DNA of 64,000 nucleotides from Bacteroidales bacterium UBA4116 (GCA_002381645.1 DFXE01000010.1:5554-69553); one strand, 5' to 3'; counted from the first letter of the stretch, positions 8,249 to 16,703 are shown. Notes: a model not told the origin generated them from the sequence alone. Translations and numbers: made by a program.

Positions 8249-9127
8249 GTAATCCTTTTTTTTGTATTGCTAGGGGTTTTCTTCAAAGAATGACAAAATT
8301 ATATAAAAATTCAAGAACATCATAATCTGCGATCCCGTATTCGTCCAATATTTTATTTTGTATTACCTTATATGCAAATAAGTTGACGGATAAAAGGGTT
8401 GAACGATTATGCCATCGGGTAATATTAGCTTACCGTTTTGCTACCGTCCGGTTTCTTTCACCTTCCACTAATGAATGCAAATTGTTGTATATTAGAAGAT
8501 AACGAGTGGAAGATAAAAATGCTGTCTTCCACCTTTGCTATGATATTCATATATTTATACCTATTTAGTGGAAGGTGAAAGATAAAATAAAAGGTTTATT
8601 GAAAGTAAGGATACATTGTATGATCTGAGAGCAGACTATCTTTCTTGTTTGCCACCTGCATGGCATAAGGTTGCCATAAGAGTGACAACTTTGTGCCACC
8701 ACGCTGGCACAACTTTGCCATTAAGGTGGCAAAACATTTCTGCTGGAAAGTCGCACTAAAACCACCCCTTTTGTACCGATTTAAAGTAGGAAGAAATTCC
8801 TGCCGAAAGTGACCCTTACATCCCATTGAAAGTATAATCCTGAAAAAGGGTAAAATATGGGCTTGTTTTTGTCTTGGATGCACAACATTCAGGAAAGAAA
8901 AAGTCCTACAGACTGTTGAATTTGTAGGATTTGTCAAATTTTTTACCGGTTTATTTAAAGCCTTTTGGCGGAGCGGGGGATTCTTTACCTCCACGTGAAT
9001 TTCGTTATCTTTTCCTGACCTTTTGTATATTAATGTGATATAACTTTTTTGTAGTAAATGTATAATTTTTTTTTAGAAATCTACTAAATTTAACTTAATT
9101 CAATACCTCATAGATTTATTAATTTAG
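8249..9127. other. Long intergenic interval with nested inverted repeats
   Basis: No convincing gene. A 132-codon minus-strand frame (8596-8994) is rejected because its product has no family-like pattern and its DNA is dominated by short inverted repeats. The interval holds the nested inverted repeat at 8455-8581, a cluster of TTGCCA/TGGCA motifs at 8657-8735 with outer arms TTTGCCACCT and AGGTGGCAAA, and a TCCTACA/TGTAGGA stem near 8906-8930. Confidence 0.5.
8455..8581. repeat. Nested inverted repeat, MITE-like element
   Basis: Outer arms CTTTCACCTTCCACTAA (8455-8471) and TTAGTGGAAGGTGAAAG (8565-8581) are a perfect 17-bp inverted repeat 127 bases end to end. Inside lies a second pair, GTGGAAGA and TCTTCCAC (about 8505-8533), which shares the TGGAAG core with the outer arms. 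There is no coding frame. The right arm continues as AGGTGAAAGATAAA (8573-8586), which recurs in reverse orientation at 63702-63715. Confidence 0.6.
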
Positions 9128-9727
9128 CTATCCCTTTTTGATATAATTATTTAATATTTCAAGAGCGGCCTCTACGGCTTTTTGAGGAACAAATTTTTCC
9201 TTATCGTCTCTTTTCTTGTGCTCAGTATCTTTTTCGTCAAAATTGATCCTGTAGTCTATAAATTCATTCATTATCCTTTCAAATGCTCCCTGGGCCTTAC
9301 CCGAGTCTCTCTGGAGTTTATCAGTTACATTGTAATAACCTTCTAATGCTATTTTTATAATAGAGAACTTCCTTGTCATTTCTCTAAGGCTTATCAAATG
9401 CCTTCTTAATTTGTTTATTTCCACAACACACCCACAAATAAAACCAACAAGAATCAGTGAGGGAGATAAATACAATAGTAAGTCTGAATATTTTAAATCG
9501 ATTGTAGAATTATGCTTAAAAATTGCGTAAGACCATAAAGATATTAGAATGATAATCAGTATAATCAAACTCGTTAAAAAGATTCGGTAAAGATATTTAT
9601 GGCTTTTAATTTCTTTATTAAGCCCTTCGTTAGCTTTTTCAAGAGAATCAAATGATTTGGTTAGGCTTTCCTGTATTTCTTCTCCTTTTTTGACTTTTGT
9701 ATCAATTTCTGATTGAAATACAATCAA
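9128..9727 (-). CDS. Two-TM, coiled-coil membrane protein of unknown function
   Basis: Family not recognised. About 199 residues: an N-terminal charged coiled-coil (residues 5-45), two membrane segments (about 47-70, FLTSLIILIIILISLWSYAI, and about 84-103, LYLSPSLILVGFICGCVV), then a helical cytoplasmic-type tail ending in FVPQKAVEAALEILNNYIKK. The helix / membrane hairpin / helix layout is like that of small membrane effectors of the SLATT kind, but I see no specific motif. No ATG is available near the start; TTG at 9727 is the best choice because an in-frame stop lies seven codons upstream. A perfect palindrome (9731-9750) sits immediately before the start. It is isolated, AT-rich and probably horizontally acquired. 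Confidence 0.6.
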   Translation of the reverse strand: MIVFQSEIDTKVKKGEEIQESLTKSFDSLEKANEGLNKEIKSHKYLYRIFLTSLIILIIILISLWSYAIFKHNSTIDLKYSDLLLYLSPSLILVGFICGCVVEINKLRRHLISLREMTRKFSIIKIALEGYYNVTDKLQRDSGKAQGAFERIMNEFIDYRINFDEKDTEHKKRDDKEKFVPQKAVEAALEILNNYIKKG

Positions 9728-9730
9728 AAG

Positions 9731-9750
9731 TTTAACCGTTTTCGGTTAAA
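9731..9750. promoter_or_regulatory. Perfect 8-bp inverted repeat abutting the start of the membrane gene
   Basis: TTTAACCG, four T, CGGTTAAA. It could be an operator for the gene starting at 9727, or the remnant of a terminal repeat. Confidence 0.45.
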
Positions 9751-10289
9751 AGGTTTGGAGAAGGTAAAAGTAGAGTTTACCCTGGTAGCTATTGCCCATA
9801 ACTTAAGAAAATGGGCTAAAATAACACATCTTTCTTTGCTTTTAGTCTCAATCACAGAAAAAATCGCTCGCACTAGAAAACTAGCAGATCAAACCATAAG
9901 TCTTCAACTAAATTTACACATCATAACGGCTTAATACTAAAAAAGAAGATGCCTGTTTATGGACACCCTCTTTAATTTTGCATTACAAAAATACGTCCCT
10001 AAATTTAATATTATCACAAAATTAAATAAACCAATACACATTTTTGATTTTAAATGATATGAATACAAATTCAAACAAATATTGACAATTTAAGCTATAT
10101 TAACTAATTGTATGGAGCATTATTAAAGATTATTTGACTATAATTGTATCGTGTTAAAATCATTTTGTGTGATTATAAAAATATATATATGATGTTTAAT
10201 ATGCATATATATATATGATAATAAATAAATTAACCGTATTTATACAATAGAAATAATACAAATACTATTTTGTTACAAATAATTAGCCT
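9751..10289. other. AT-rich intergenic region upstream of vgrG
   Basis: No supported gene; a short plus-strand frame here has no protein-like pattern. Near 10180-10225 there are alternating AT tracts flanking GATGTTTAATATGC. The region probably holds the vgrG promoter, but no clear TAnnTTTG element was found close to the ATG. Confidence 0.4.
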
Positions 10290-12200
10290 ATGCCAAGTCA
10301 TTTAAACCCTGTAGATACAACTATAACCGTAGCAGGACAAAAAATTCATTTCGTCGGTATGAGTTTGATTCAAAAATTCAATAGTCACCATCATTTCCGG
10401 ATTGAGGTTGATTATGAAGAGTTCGGCGGTAAATGGATGGATGATCCCACTAAAATTATCCGTTTTATTGGGCAGGATGTGAACATCATGATGCAACATA
10501 AGCAAACAGGAGAAAATAATTTTTTCTCTGGTTTGATTACGAATGTATCTTTTTCGGGTTATCACGGACAACAGAATTGCATCATCCTTACCGGAAGCAG
10601 TCCAACCATTAAACTGGAAGGAAAACCAACCATGGATTCTTTTATGGATATGACGCTTCAACAAATTGTTGATGAAGCAGTAGGAACTTCGGGAAATGGT
10701 TGCCCGGTAATAGCCAAACCTGTTTTTTCCAGCCAGCTTGATTTCGTCTGTCAATATGAAGAAAATTGCTTCGATTTCCTGAATCGTTTGAGTTGGGAGT
10801 ATGGAGAATGGTTTTTTTATAACGGCCTTGAGTGCTATTTCGGGAAGAAACAAGGAGAGGGAATTTCTTTGGAATATGATAAGGAAATGACCCACTTCGA
10901 CCTGAGCGCTAATTTGGTACCGGGTAAATTTAACCGTTACCACTACCTGAATCATGATGATAAAGAGATCGACAACGACGCTCCTGGTAGTGTACCCGGA
11001 GAAAGGGGCTATCTGACGGTTTCAAAAGGCTGTTCTGAATCTGTTTATACTTCAACAACCAACAACCCTTTGGGTCCGTCAATAAAAACAAAGAAGGACC
11101 TGGATGATCTGGTGAAGGCGGAAAAGAGCCGTGCCGTTGGAGAAATGTTAATCATGCGCGGTAATACTCAGACCTGCAAGGTAAAGATCGGGGGAATGGT
11201 AAGTGTAAAACTTCCTGCAAAAATGGATGTCGCTGTTAAAAGTGTAGATACTTTCTTAGTAACAGAGGTAACACATACTGTTGATCAGAAAGGTCATTAC
11301 AGTAACAGTTTCGAAGGAATTATGTCCGGAATAGAGGTAATTCCTATGGCCGTGCCAAGAATCCCACATGCCGGACCACAGATAGCAACAGTTAAAGACA
11401 ATGCAGACGATAAGGGCCGGGTAAAAGTAGAACTTCAATGGCAGAAAAAAACAGGAAAGACAACCAATTGGGTAAGAGTACAGACTCCTGATGCAGGTAA
11501 AAGTGACCTGATTTCCCAGAATCGTGGATTTGTATTTATCCCTGAGAAAGACGATAGGGTAATGGTCGGTTTTGAATACGGAAATCCTGACCGACCGTAT
11601 ATTATGGGAAGCATCTTTTCAGAAAAGGTAAGTATAGGAGGAGGTATGGATAATAATATCAAAACGATTATTACCCGGAGCGGACACACTATCAAATTTG
11701 ATGATACAGATGGAAAAGAAAAAATACAGATTTATGATAAGAAAGGAAATATTATTCAAATAGATACTCCCGCAAATACCATCAATTTATTTTCGAATGA
11801 GATAATTAATATGACATCGGGTACTGTTAATATTAATGCCAGTCAGAATATTAATGCTACAGCAGGTGCCATGGTAAATATTGCTGCGGGAGCCACAACT
11901 ACCGTTGATTCGGGGATCAATACATTTATGGGAGCCGGTATGAATATCTCTATGAATGCTGGTAAAAATATAGGTGCAGTAGCTGTAAAAACGCTTAATA
12001 TGTGTTCTGGTTCAGGAGCATCTTTAGCATTAGACGCAAAAGGTAAAGGAAAACTAAGCGCAACCAAGAATGTGGATGTAACATCTCAAGGTAAATTGAA
12101 TATCAATAGTGTAAAAAATGCTACTATAAAATCAAAAAAGACACAAGTTACAGGACAATCCAAAATGATAGTTACAGGTTCAAAAGTAGAAGTAAAATAA
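10290..12200 (+). CDS. vgrG: T6SS spike protein VgrG (TssI)
   Basis: A 636-residue VgrG. A gp27-like base covers about residues 1-360 (includes FHFRIEV-like strands, QYEENCFDFLNRLSWEYGEW), then a gp5 OB-fold at about 365-450 (GRVKVELQWQ, NWVRVQTPDAG, RGFVFIPEKDDRVMVGFEYG, RPYIMGSIF). The C-terminal beta-helix (TRSGHTIKFDDTDGKEKIQI onward) has repeated short strands rich in N, T, A and G. There is no fused effector domain: it ends at SKMIVTGSKVEVK. VgrG is the trimeric tip of the tube that carries effectors, directly or through PAAR proteins. It leads the effector/immunity gene run downstream. Confidence 0.95.
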   Translation: MPSHLNPVDTTITVAGQKIHFVGMSLIQKFNSHHHFRIEVDYEEFGGKWMDDPTKIIRFIGQDVNIMMQHKQTGENNFFSGLITNVSFSGYHGQQNCIILTGSSPTIKLEGKPTMDSFMDMTLQQIVDEAVGTSGNGCPVIAKPVFSSQLDFVCQYEENCFDFLNRLSWEYGEWFFYNGLECYFGKKQGEGISLEYDKEMTHFDLSANLVPGKFNRYHYLNHDDKEIDNDAPGSVPGERGYLTVSKGCSESVYTSTTNNPLGPSIKTKKDLDDLVKAEKSRAVGEMLIMRGNTQTCKVKIGGMVSVKLPAKMDVAVKSVDTFLVTEVTHTVDQKGHYSNSFEGIMSGIEVIPMAVPRIPHAGPQIATVKDNADDKGRVKVELQWQKKTGKTTNWVRVQTPDAGKSDLISQNRGFVFIPEKDDRVMVGFEYGNPDRPYIMGSIFSEKVSIGGGMDNNIKTIITRSGHTIKFDDTDGKEKIQIYDKKGNIIQIDTPANTINLFSNEIINMTSGTVNINASQNINATAGAMVNIAAGATTTVDSGINTFMGAGMNISMNAGKNIGAVAVKTLNMCSGSGASLALDAKGKGKLSATKNVDVTSQGKLNINSVKNATIKSKKTQVTGQSKMIVTGSKVEVK

Positions 12201-12210
12201 TATAAAATAT

Positions 12211-12573
12211 ATGGCTAATTCTAAAGAATATGTTGTACATGGAGCAACACTTAAGTGTACCATGGGCAACAAAAGCACAACATTGAGGGTGAGCAACAAT
12301 CGTAAATATACAATGAAAGGTAAAAAAGTGGCGACTATTATGGATTTCATGCCAGGTGTAAATATGTTACCTCCAGTAGGCACGTTTGGAATATGTAAAC
12401 CCTATTCTGCTGTACCACCTCCAGGAAATTTATGTACATTAATTCCTGTGGGACCGTGGAAAATGGTATATGCACTTAAATCAATAGGTCTTCTACGCCC
12501 ACTTTTAGGTAATTCATGCCTAATGTGTGGACGGGGAGGAGGTGTTATAACAATTAAAAAAACAGGACAATGA
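12211..12573 (+). CDS. PAAR-like DUF4280 protein
   Basis: A 120-residue protein with the DUF4280 pattern: VVHGATLKCTMGNKSTTLRV at the start, NRKYTMKGKKVATIMDFMPG, GICKPYSAVPPPGNLCTLIP, and the closing SCLMCGRGGGVI. The four-plus conserved cysteines and the glycine-rich end match the PAAR-like spike caps found next to Bacteroidetes VgrG. Such proteins sharpen the VgrG tip and recruit a toxin. It starts 10 bases after vgrG and ends 3 bases before the toxin gene, so the three are one unit. Confidence 0.88.
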   Translation: MANSKEYVVHGATLKCTMGNKSTTLRVSNNRKYTMKGKKVATIMDFMPGVNMLPPVGTFGICKPYSAVPPPGNLCTLIPVGPWKMVYALKSIGLLRPLLGNSCLMCGRGGGVITIKKTGQ

Positions 12574-12576
12574 TTT

Positions 12577-13314
12577 ATGGGATTAGGAAAGAAACCAACC
12601 GTTATAGAAGGGGGTAAGATTGTATGTGAAAAGTGCAGAAAAGAGCACCCTATAAGAGTTGATAAAGTAGGTGATCCTATAGGTAGTAGTAGTACATTGG
12701 GAAGAAGATTGCAGCGTAAAAAGAATCTTTTAAATTATTCAGTTAGATTGTATTCAACAGCTAAGAAAAAAAACTATTATGCAGGTTCATTGCAAGCGCA
12801 TCATTTAATATTATCATCTACATGTAATAATAATTCTCAATTTGCGGAGATAATGATAAAATATGGTTATGATATCAATCATAAAAAAAATGGAGAATTA
12901 CTTCCTGGCTTTATGGATTTGGCCTGCTTTTTACGGAAACCGGTTCACAACACGAATCATGATGGAGGGGAAACTGTTCAGGGAAATTGTTCTCCTAATC
13001 TAAAGTATCCAACTGTTGTAAACCGAATGTCTCATGCTATATTAAGACAATACTTAAATTGTGAATTATGTGAATATGATGATTCTTTAATTCAAGAATT
13101 GAACACTTTAAGCAATAATATTCGAACAAATATATTAGATTTTATTTGGACAATATCTGAAGATGGTTGGGATTATGCACCAGGAAATCCAATTGGATGT
13201 GGAAATGTTTTGTCTTTAGCAGAAAAACGAAATAATACAGATTTAAATTGCAATTGCAAGAGAAATCATATTATACCAAAAATACAAAAATATATTGACA
13301 GTCTTAATAATTAA
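12577..13314 (+). CDS. Candidate T6SS effector: AHH-family nuclease toxin
   Basis: A 245-residue protein. QAHHLI at residues 73-78 starts an AHH nuclease fold (a member of the HNH/ENDO VII group). It continues with a helix, YGYDINHKKNGELLP (about 97-110) and VHNTNHDGG (123-131), which align with the family's usual NG-x-x-LP and H-x-x-x-H elements, so H75, H76, H124 and H128 are the likely metal and catalytic residues. A CEKC pair near residue 17 and C-N-C-N-C near the end suggest additional zinc sites. Nuclease effectors of this class degrade DNA or RNA in the recipient cell. It is AT-rich, lies directly after the PAAR-like gene, and is followed by Imm11-like genes. Confidence 0.82.
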   Translation: MGLGKKPTVIEGGKIVCEKCRKEHPIRVDKVGDPIGSSSTLGRRLQRKKNLLNYSVRLYSTAKKKNYYAGSLQAHHLILSSTCNNNSQFAEIMIKYGYDINHKKNGELLPGFMDLACFLRKPVHNTNHDGGETVQGNCSPNLKYPTVVNRMSHAILRQYLNCELCEYDDSLIQELNTLSNNIRTNILDFIWTISEDGWDYAPGNPIGCGNVLSLAEKRNNTDLNCNCKRNHIIPKIQKYIDSLNN

Positions 13315-13325
13315 ACAGAAATTTT

Positions 13326-13931
13326 ATGAATAAATTGAATCAAGAGTATTATGTAATGAGTATGGATGGCGCAAATAATCATCCATTACTAGATTGGGGT
13401 AATATAGATTTTTCTTTCGTGTTAGAATCAAATCCAATAGAAAAATCAACATTGGATCTTCCTTTAAAAATAGTATTTGGAGAACCTTATCCAATTGAAT
13501 TTGAAATGGCTGATTTGCTTATGCTTAGTACTAATTTGGCCGCTAGTGAAACACTGAAAGAAATATTTGAGGAAAATAAAATCTATGGAGTGCAATTTAT
13601 ACCATTAGAAATCAAAAGCAATAAAGGTGTTGTAATAACGGGCCATTATGTGATGCATGTATGGAATAAATTACCAGCAATAGATAAGAAAGATTATGAA
13701 GGGGGAAAGCCCAATAAGTTTGGAAATATATTAGATTTACATAAATTTTCATTGGATGAAAATTTATTAAAGGATATACCTTTTGAAAAAAGACTTATAT
13801 TTGAATTAGCAGAAAATAGCACTATTACGGTTATCCATAAAAGCCTATTTGAAAAACTAAATGCTAAAAATTTGACAGGTATTTTGTTTTTCCGAGTAGA
13901 TGATTGGGATGCTAATATCTTGTTTAGATAA
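13326..13931 (+). CDS. Candidate immunity protein, Imm11/Imm43 (DUF1629)-like
   Basis: A 201-residue, acidic, soluble protein without signal peptide or membrane segment. The C-terminal stretch VIHKSLFEKLNAKNLTGILF matches the closing pattern of the Imm11/Imm43 group (hydrophobic-x-x-LF-x-x-L-x-x-x-x-LTG-hydrophobic-x-F). The N-terminal YYVMSMDGANN segment also fits. Starting 12 bases after the toxin gene, it is the first-choice antitoxin for the AHH nuclease. Assignment to the family is by eye. Confidence 0.65.
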   Translation: MNKLNQEYYVMSMDGANNHPLLDWGNIDFSFVLESNPIEKSTLDLPLKIVFGEPYPIEFEMADLLMLSTNLAASETLKEIFEENKIYGVQFIPLEIKSNKGVVITGHYVMHVWNKLPAIDKKDYEGGKPNKFGNILDLHKFSLDENLLKDIPFEKRLIFELAENSTITVIHKSLFEKLNAKNLTGILFFRVDDWDANILFR

Positions 13932-13992
13932 ATATTTAACAATAGAATTTTGTCTAAACATATACAAATTGATATTATTAAAAATTAGATAT

Positions 13993-14553
13993 ATGGAATT
14001 TAGAAATCTATTATTTAATGATGATATTACCTTATACCGTATCAGTGAAAGTGAATTAAATACCTTTTCTTCTTTGTTTGAGAAAATGGAAGATTCGCTT
14101 TCTGTGATTGATAATTGGAGAGAACTGTTACTTTTAAAGTCTGAGCAAAAAATAGACTCAGATTTTTCATATATTGAAGATTTTGATTTTTTATTAATTA
14201 GTGAAAAGGCAAAAGATATAGTCGCTTCTTTTTTATTAGACTCTCATATAGAGTATCTTCCATGTAAAACGGAAACAAATAAATACTATATACTTAACAT
14301 AATAAATCTAATTGAAGATTCAATTATTGAAGATGTATCGGAATTTGAGAAAACAGATCAAGGTACAATAACTAATATCGTTAATTTAGTCTTTTATGCT
14401 GATGAGACTGAAAATAAACCGATATTTAAAATCAAAGAATTACCGTGTGTTGTTTTTATTTCTGATGAATTAGAAGAGTTTTGTGCTCTTCATAACCTAA
14501 CTGGATTAGATTTTTCCGAAGATAATCCATTTATTGCAACAGATTTTATTTAA
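13993..14553 (+). CDS. Second Imm11-like candidate immunity protein
   Basis: A 186-residue acidic protein when started at the ATG at 13993 (MEFRNLLFNDDITLYRISE). Its C-terminal segment LPCVVFISDELEEFCALHNL followed by TGLDF has the same layout as the end of the preceding gene (LFEKLNAKNLTGILFF). The rest is strongly diverged. Two different immunity-like genes behind one toxin is common in polymorphic-toxin loci; this one may be an orphan that protects against a related toxin. A frame extending to 13900 overlaps the previous gene and is not preferred. Confidence 0.55.
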   Translation: MEFRNLLFNDDITLYRISESELNTFSSLFEKMEDSLSVIDNWRELLLLKSEQKIDSDFSYIEDFDFLLISEKAKDIVASFLLDSHIEYLPCKTETNKYYILNIINLIEDSIIEDVSEFEKTDQGTITNIVNLVFYADETENKPIFKIKELPCVVFISDELEEFCALHNLTGLDFSEDNPFIATDFI

Positions 14554-14555
14554 TT

Positions 14556-15272
14556 ATGGCAAAACCCGAGAAACCCCAACCCTACATATTACCTTCTTTT
14601 AAAATTAAGCAAGTTGAAACAACTTTAGAGAAAGATGGGAGAATATATGCCCGATTAATACATGTAGCTAATCAGAATAACAATATATTTTCCGTAAGAG
14701 AGAGAACGGGTTTGGAAATGGAGAACTATATAGATAAGCCGTTAGAATGTGTGGTTGAAATAACAAAAGCCCAGTTTTTTGAAATCGATATAAAAAAGGA
14801 AAAAAAATTGCCTCAAGATGCGATTATGGCTACATTTGTAGGATGGGATACAGGATATAAGTTTTTTGAAGAATTAGTAACTATGGTAGATGGCGAGACA
14901 GGTGATGCTGATGATGAAGATTTTGATGAGGATGAATATGATATTCTAGCCTCAAAATTATTTTCAAGGTGGGGTGTATATGGCTTCGGAATAGATGTCT
15001 ACCGAGATAAACCTATGCTTAAAACAGAAGAAGGTACTTTCTTTTTAAATGAATTTATATTTGAAGAATACATTGATAAATGGGAGCAAAGTCTGTTACC
15101 GTACATCCAGGTTGGAATCATTATTGAAGAGCTTCTCCTACATGGGATCAAAGAGTTTAAAGGAGAGTGGAAAATAAAGAAAGTTAAAAAAGAAACAGAA
15201 GAAGACACCATCATTGCAAAGCACAATGAAAAAATAATACGTGGACGTTGGAAGATTATTGATCCTTATTAA
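14556..15272 (+). CDS. Acidic protein of unknown function in T6SS effector cluster
   Basis: Not recognised. A 238-residue protein with no membrane segment or signal peptide. Its first third is beta-rich with many charged residues (GRIYARLIHV, CVVEITKAQFFEIDI). An acid-rich linker (DDEDFDEDEYD, about residues 129-139) follows, then a helical region and a lysine-rich end. It starts 2 bases after the preceding stop, so it is in the same unit as the immunity genes. It could be a further immunity protein, a chaperone or a stress-type domain; there is nothing to decide between them. Confidence 0.7.
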   Translation: MAKPEKPQPYILPSFKIKQVETTLEKDGRIYARLIHVANQNNNIFSVRERTGLEMENYIDKPLECVVEITKAQFFEIDIKKEKKLPQDAIMATFVGWDTGYKFFEELVTMVDGETGDADDEDFDEDEYDILASKLFSRWGVYGFGIDVYRDKPMLKTEEGTFFLNEFIFEEYIDKWEQSLLPYIQVGIIIEELLLHGIKEFKGEWKIKKVKKETEEDTIIAKHNEKIIRGRWKIIDPY

Positions 15273-15293
15273 TAAAGCAATACAGTCAGAATT

Positions 15294-16148
15294 ATGTATC
15301 AGTATGCTTATGAAAACCTCTCTTTATCAGATATGGATGGAGAAATATGGAAAGACATAAAAGGTTTTGAAGAGTGTTATATGGTTTCAAATCTGGGTCG
15401 TATCAAATCTTTAGGTAGAATGTTACAGACTACATACAGAAATAGAAAAATACCAACAAGAATAAGAAAACAACAATCTTTTAAAGGAGAAACTCCGAAG
15501 GTAGGATTATATATTGATGGAAAAATGGTATCTGTATTTGTATCAAGGATCGTATATAGTACTTTTATTTCTCCGTTGCCTTATTCCGAGTCACAGAGTT
15601 TGGTTGTATCACATAAAAATAACGACAAGAAAGATAACAGGGTAGACAACCTGTTCTTGATAAACAGGAATGAATTTTGCCAAAACCTATATAATTCAGG
15701 TATATCATTACCTGCACACTTAAAAAAGGTATCTGCAGAAGGTAGGGAGAAAATAAGACAAGCTTGTTGTAAGGTAGTTTCTCAATATACCGGAAAAGGA
15801 GAGTTTGTGAGATCATATAAAAGTATAACAGAGGCAGCAGAAGCTACGGGTGCAAGTCATACGTCTATTTCTGCTTGTATAGCAGGAAGATACAAATCGG
15901 CAGCCGGGTTTATCTGGGCTTTCGGAAACAATAAAATACTTTCTGAAAAGCGGATAAAAGAGTTTCAAAAGGCAAGTCATAAGCTCCGACCAGTTGTGCA
16001 ATATGATCAGGACAATAATCCTGTAAAGGTTTATTGTAGTACAGCAGAAGCTGCCCGGGTGATCGGTATTAATCGCCGGTCGCTTTGTTCTTATCTGACT
16101 AAAAAAGGAAAGGTTTTACATAATGGTTATATTTGGTGTTTTGATTGA
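15294..16148 (+). CDS. HNH endonuclease with NUMOD4 and two NUMOD1-like motifs
   Basis: A 284-residue protein. A NUMOD4 DNA-binding motif at about 18-45 (IWKDIKGFEECYMVSNLGRI), a central HNH-type segment near residue 105 (VVSHKNNDKKDNRVDNL), and two NUMOD1/IENR1 repeats (TEAAEATGASHTSISACIAG, and AEAARVIGINRRSLCSYLTK), each ending in a GxIWxF strand. Such proteins are site-specific nicking or homing endonucleases found in phages and mobile DNA. Catalytic H and N residues are present, so it looks intact. It closes the effector cluster and is 470 bases from tRNA-Ser. I read it as a mobile element; a T6SS effector role is possible but unsupported. Confidence 0.8.
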   Translation: MYQYAYENLSLSDMDGEIWKDIKGFEECYMVSNLGRIKSLGRMLQTTYRNRKIPTRIRKQQSFKGETPKVGLYIDGKMVSVFVSRIVYSTFISPLPYSESQSLVVSHKNNDKKDNRVDNLFLINRNEFCQNLYNSGISLPAHLKKVSAEGREKIRQACCKVVSQYTGKGEFVRSYKSITEAAEATGASHTSISACIAGRYKSAAGFIWAFGNNKILSEKRIKEFQKASHKLRPVVQYDQDNNPVKVYCSTAEAARVIGINRRSLCSYLTKKGKVLHNGYIWCFD

Positions 16149-16616
16149 GTTTTTAAACAGTACCTTCCTTTCACACCCCTTTTAAATATCTTTAAGTAAG
16201 AAAACAATAAAGTATATGATATTGAAGAATAACACAGTCTTTAATTTTTTAGTCCATCTTATACTTTTTACCAAGAGTTTGAAAGCTGATCTGTAAAGTG
16301 ATTAAGAGCAGAAGTTAAAGCTTCCATCCATTATTTATCATTTATTTTAGTTATGGTTACCTAAGAAGAGAAAAAATCGGATGTGCCATTTTCGGGAAGA
16401 AGTCTTACCCGATGAAAAGTTGATTTAAAAAAATAAAAAATGGAAAATCGTTCATATCGAAAATCTAACGATGATTTTAGCATTATAGCTATTTTTTTTA
16501 TTGCAGATAATGTAATCAAAGTATTGTCTAATGTAAAAATAAAAAAGACTAAAACAAGTGTTTAATCCTCGTTTTAGTCCTTTTGTTTTATAATTATCTG
16601 ATTATCAAAAATATTG
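16149..16616. other. AT-rich gap between the T6SS effector cluster and tRNA-Ser
   Basis: No supported gene. A 41-codon frame (16441-16566) has no family-like pattern and runs straight into a terminator-like hairpin. The only strong structure is that hairpin (16547-16590). Confidence 0.4.
16547..16590 (+). terminator. Rho-independent terminator-like hairpin
   Basis: Arms GACTAAAAC (16547-16555) and GTTTTAGTC (16571-16579) are perfect, followed by CTTTTGTTTT on the plus strand and preceded by A6, so it can act in both directions. It separates the effector cluster from tRNA-Ser. Confidence 0.7.
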
Positions 16617-16703
16617 CGGAAGCGGGGGGATTCGAACCCCCGGTACAGTTACCCGTACGTCAGTTTAGCAAACTGGTGGTTTCAGCCACTCACCCACACT
16701 TCC
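16617..16703 (-). tRNA. tRNA-Ser(GCU)
   Basis: An 87-base class II tRNA on the minus strand. Acceptor arms GGAAGTG and CGCTTCC pair (one G-T), the discriminator is G, the anticodon loop CAGTTTGCTAAACTG gives anticodon GCT, there is a long variable arm typical of serine, and the T-loop GGTTCGAATCC is intact. CCA is not encoded. Its 3' end faces the T6SS island. Confidence 0.96.

Noticed and set aside
8596..8994. 132-codon minus-strand open frame
   Set aside because: Product has no recognisable domain pattern, and the DNA is a dense set of inverted repeats, which can keep frames open by chance.
9713..9934. 73-codon plus-strand frame overlapping the start of the membrane gene
   Set aside because: Overlaps a better-supported gene on the other strand and its product has no protein-family character.
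16441..16566. 41-codon frame before the terminator near tRNA-Ser
   Set aside because: Low-complexity, Lys/Ile-rich product, and its end forms one arm of a terminator-like hairpin.
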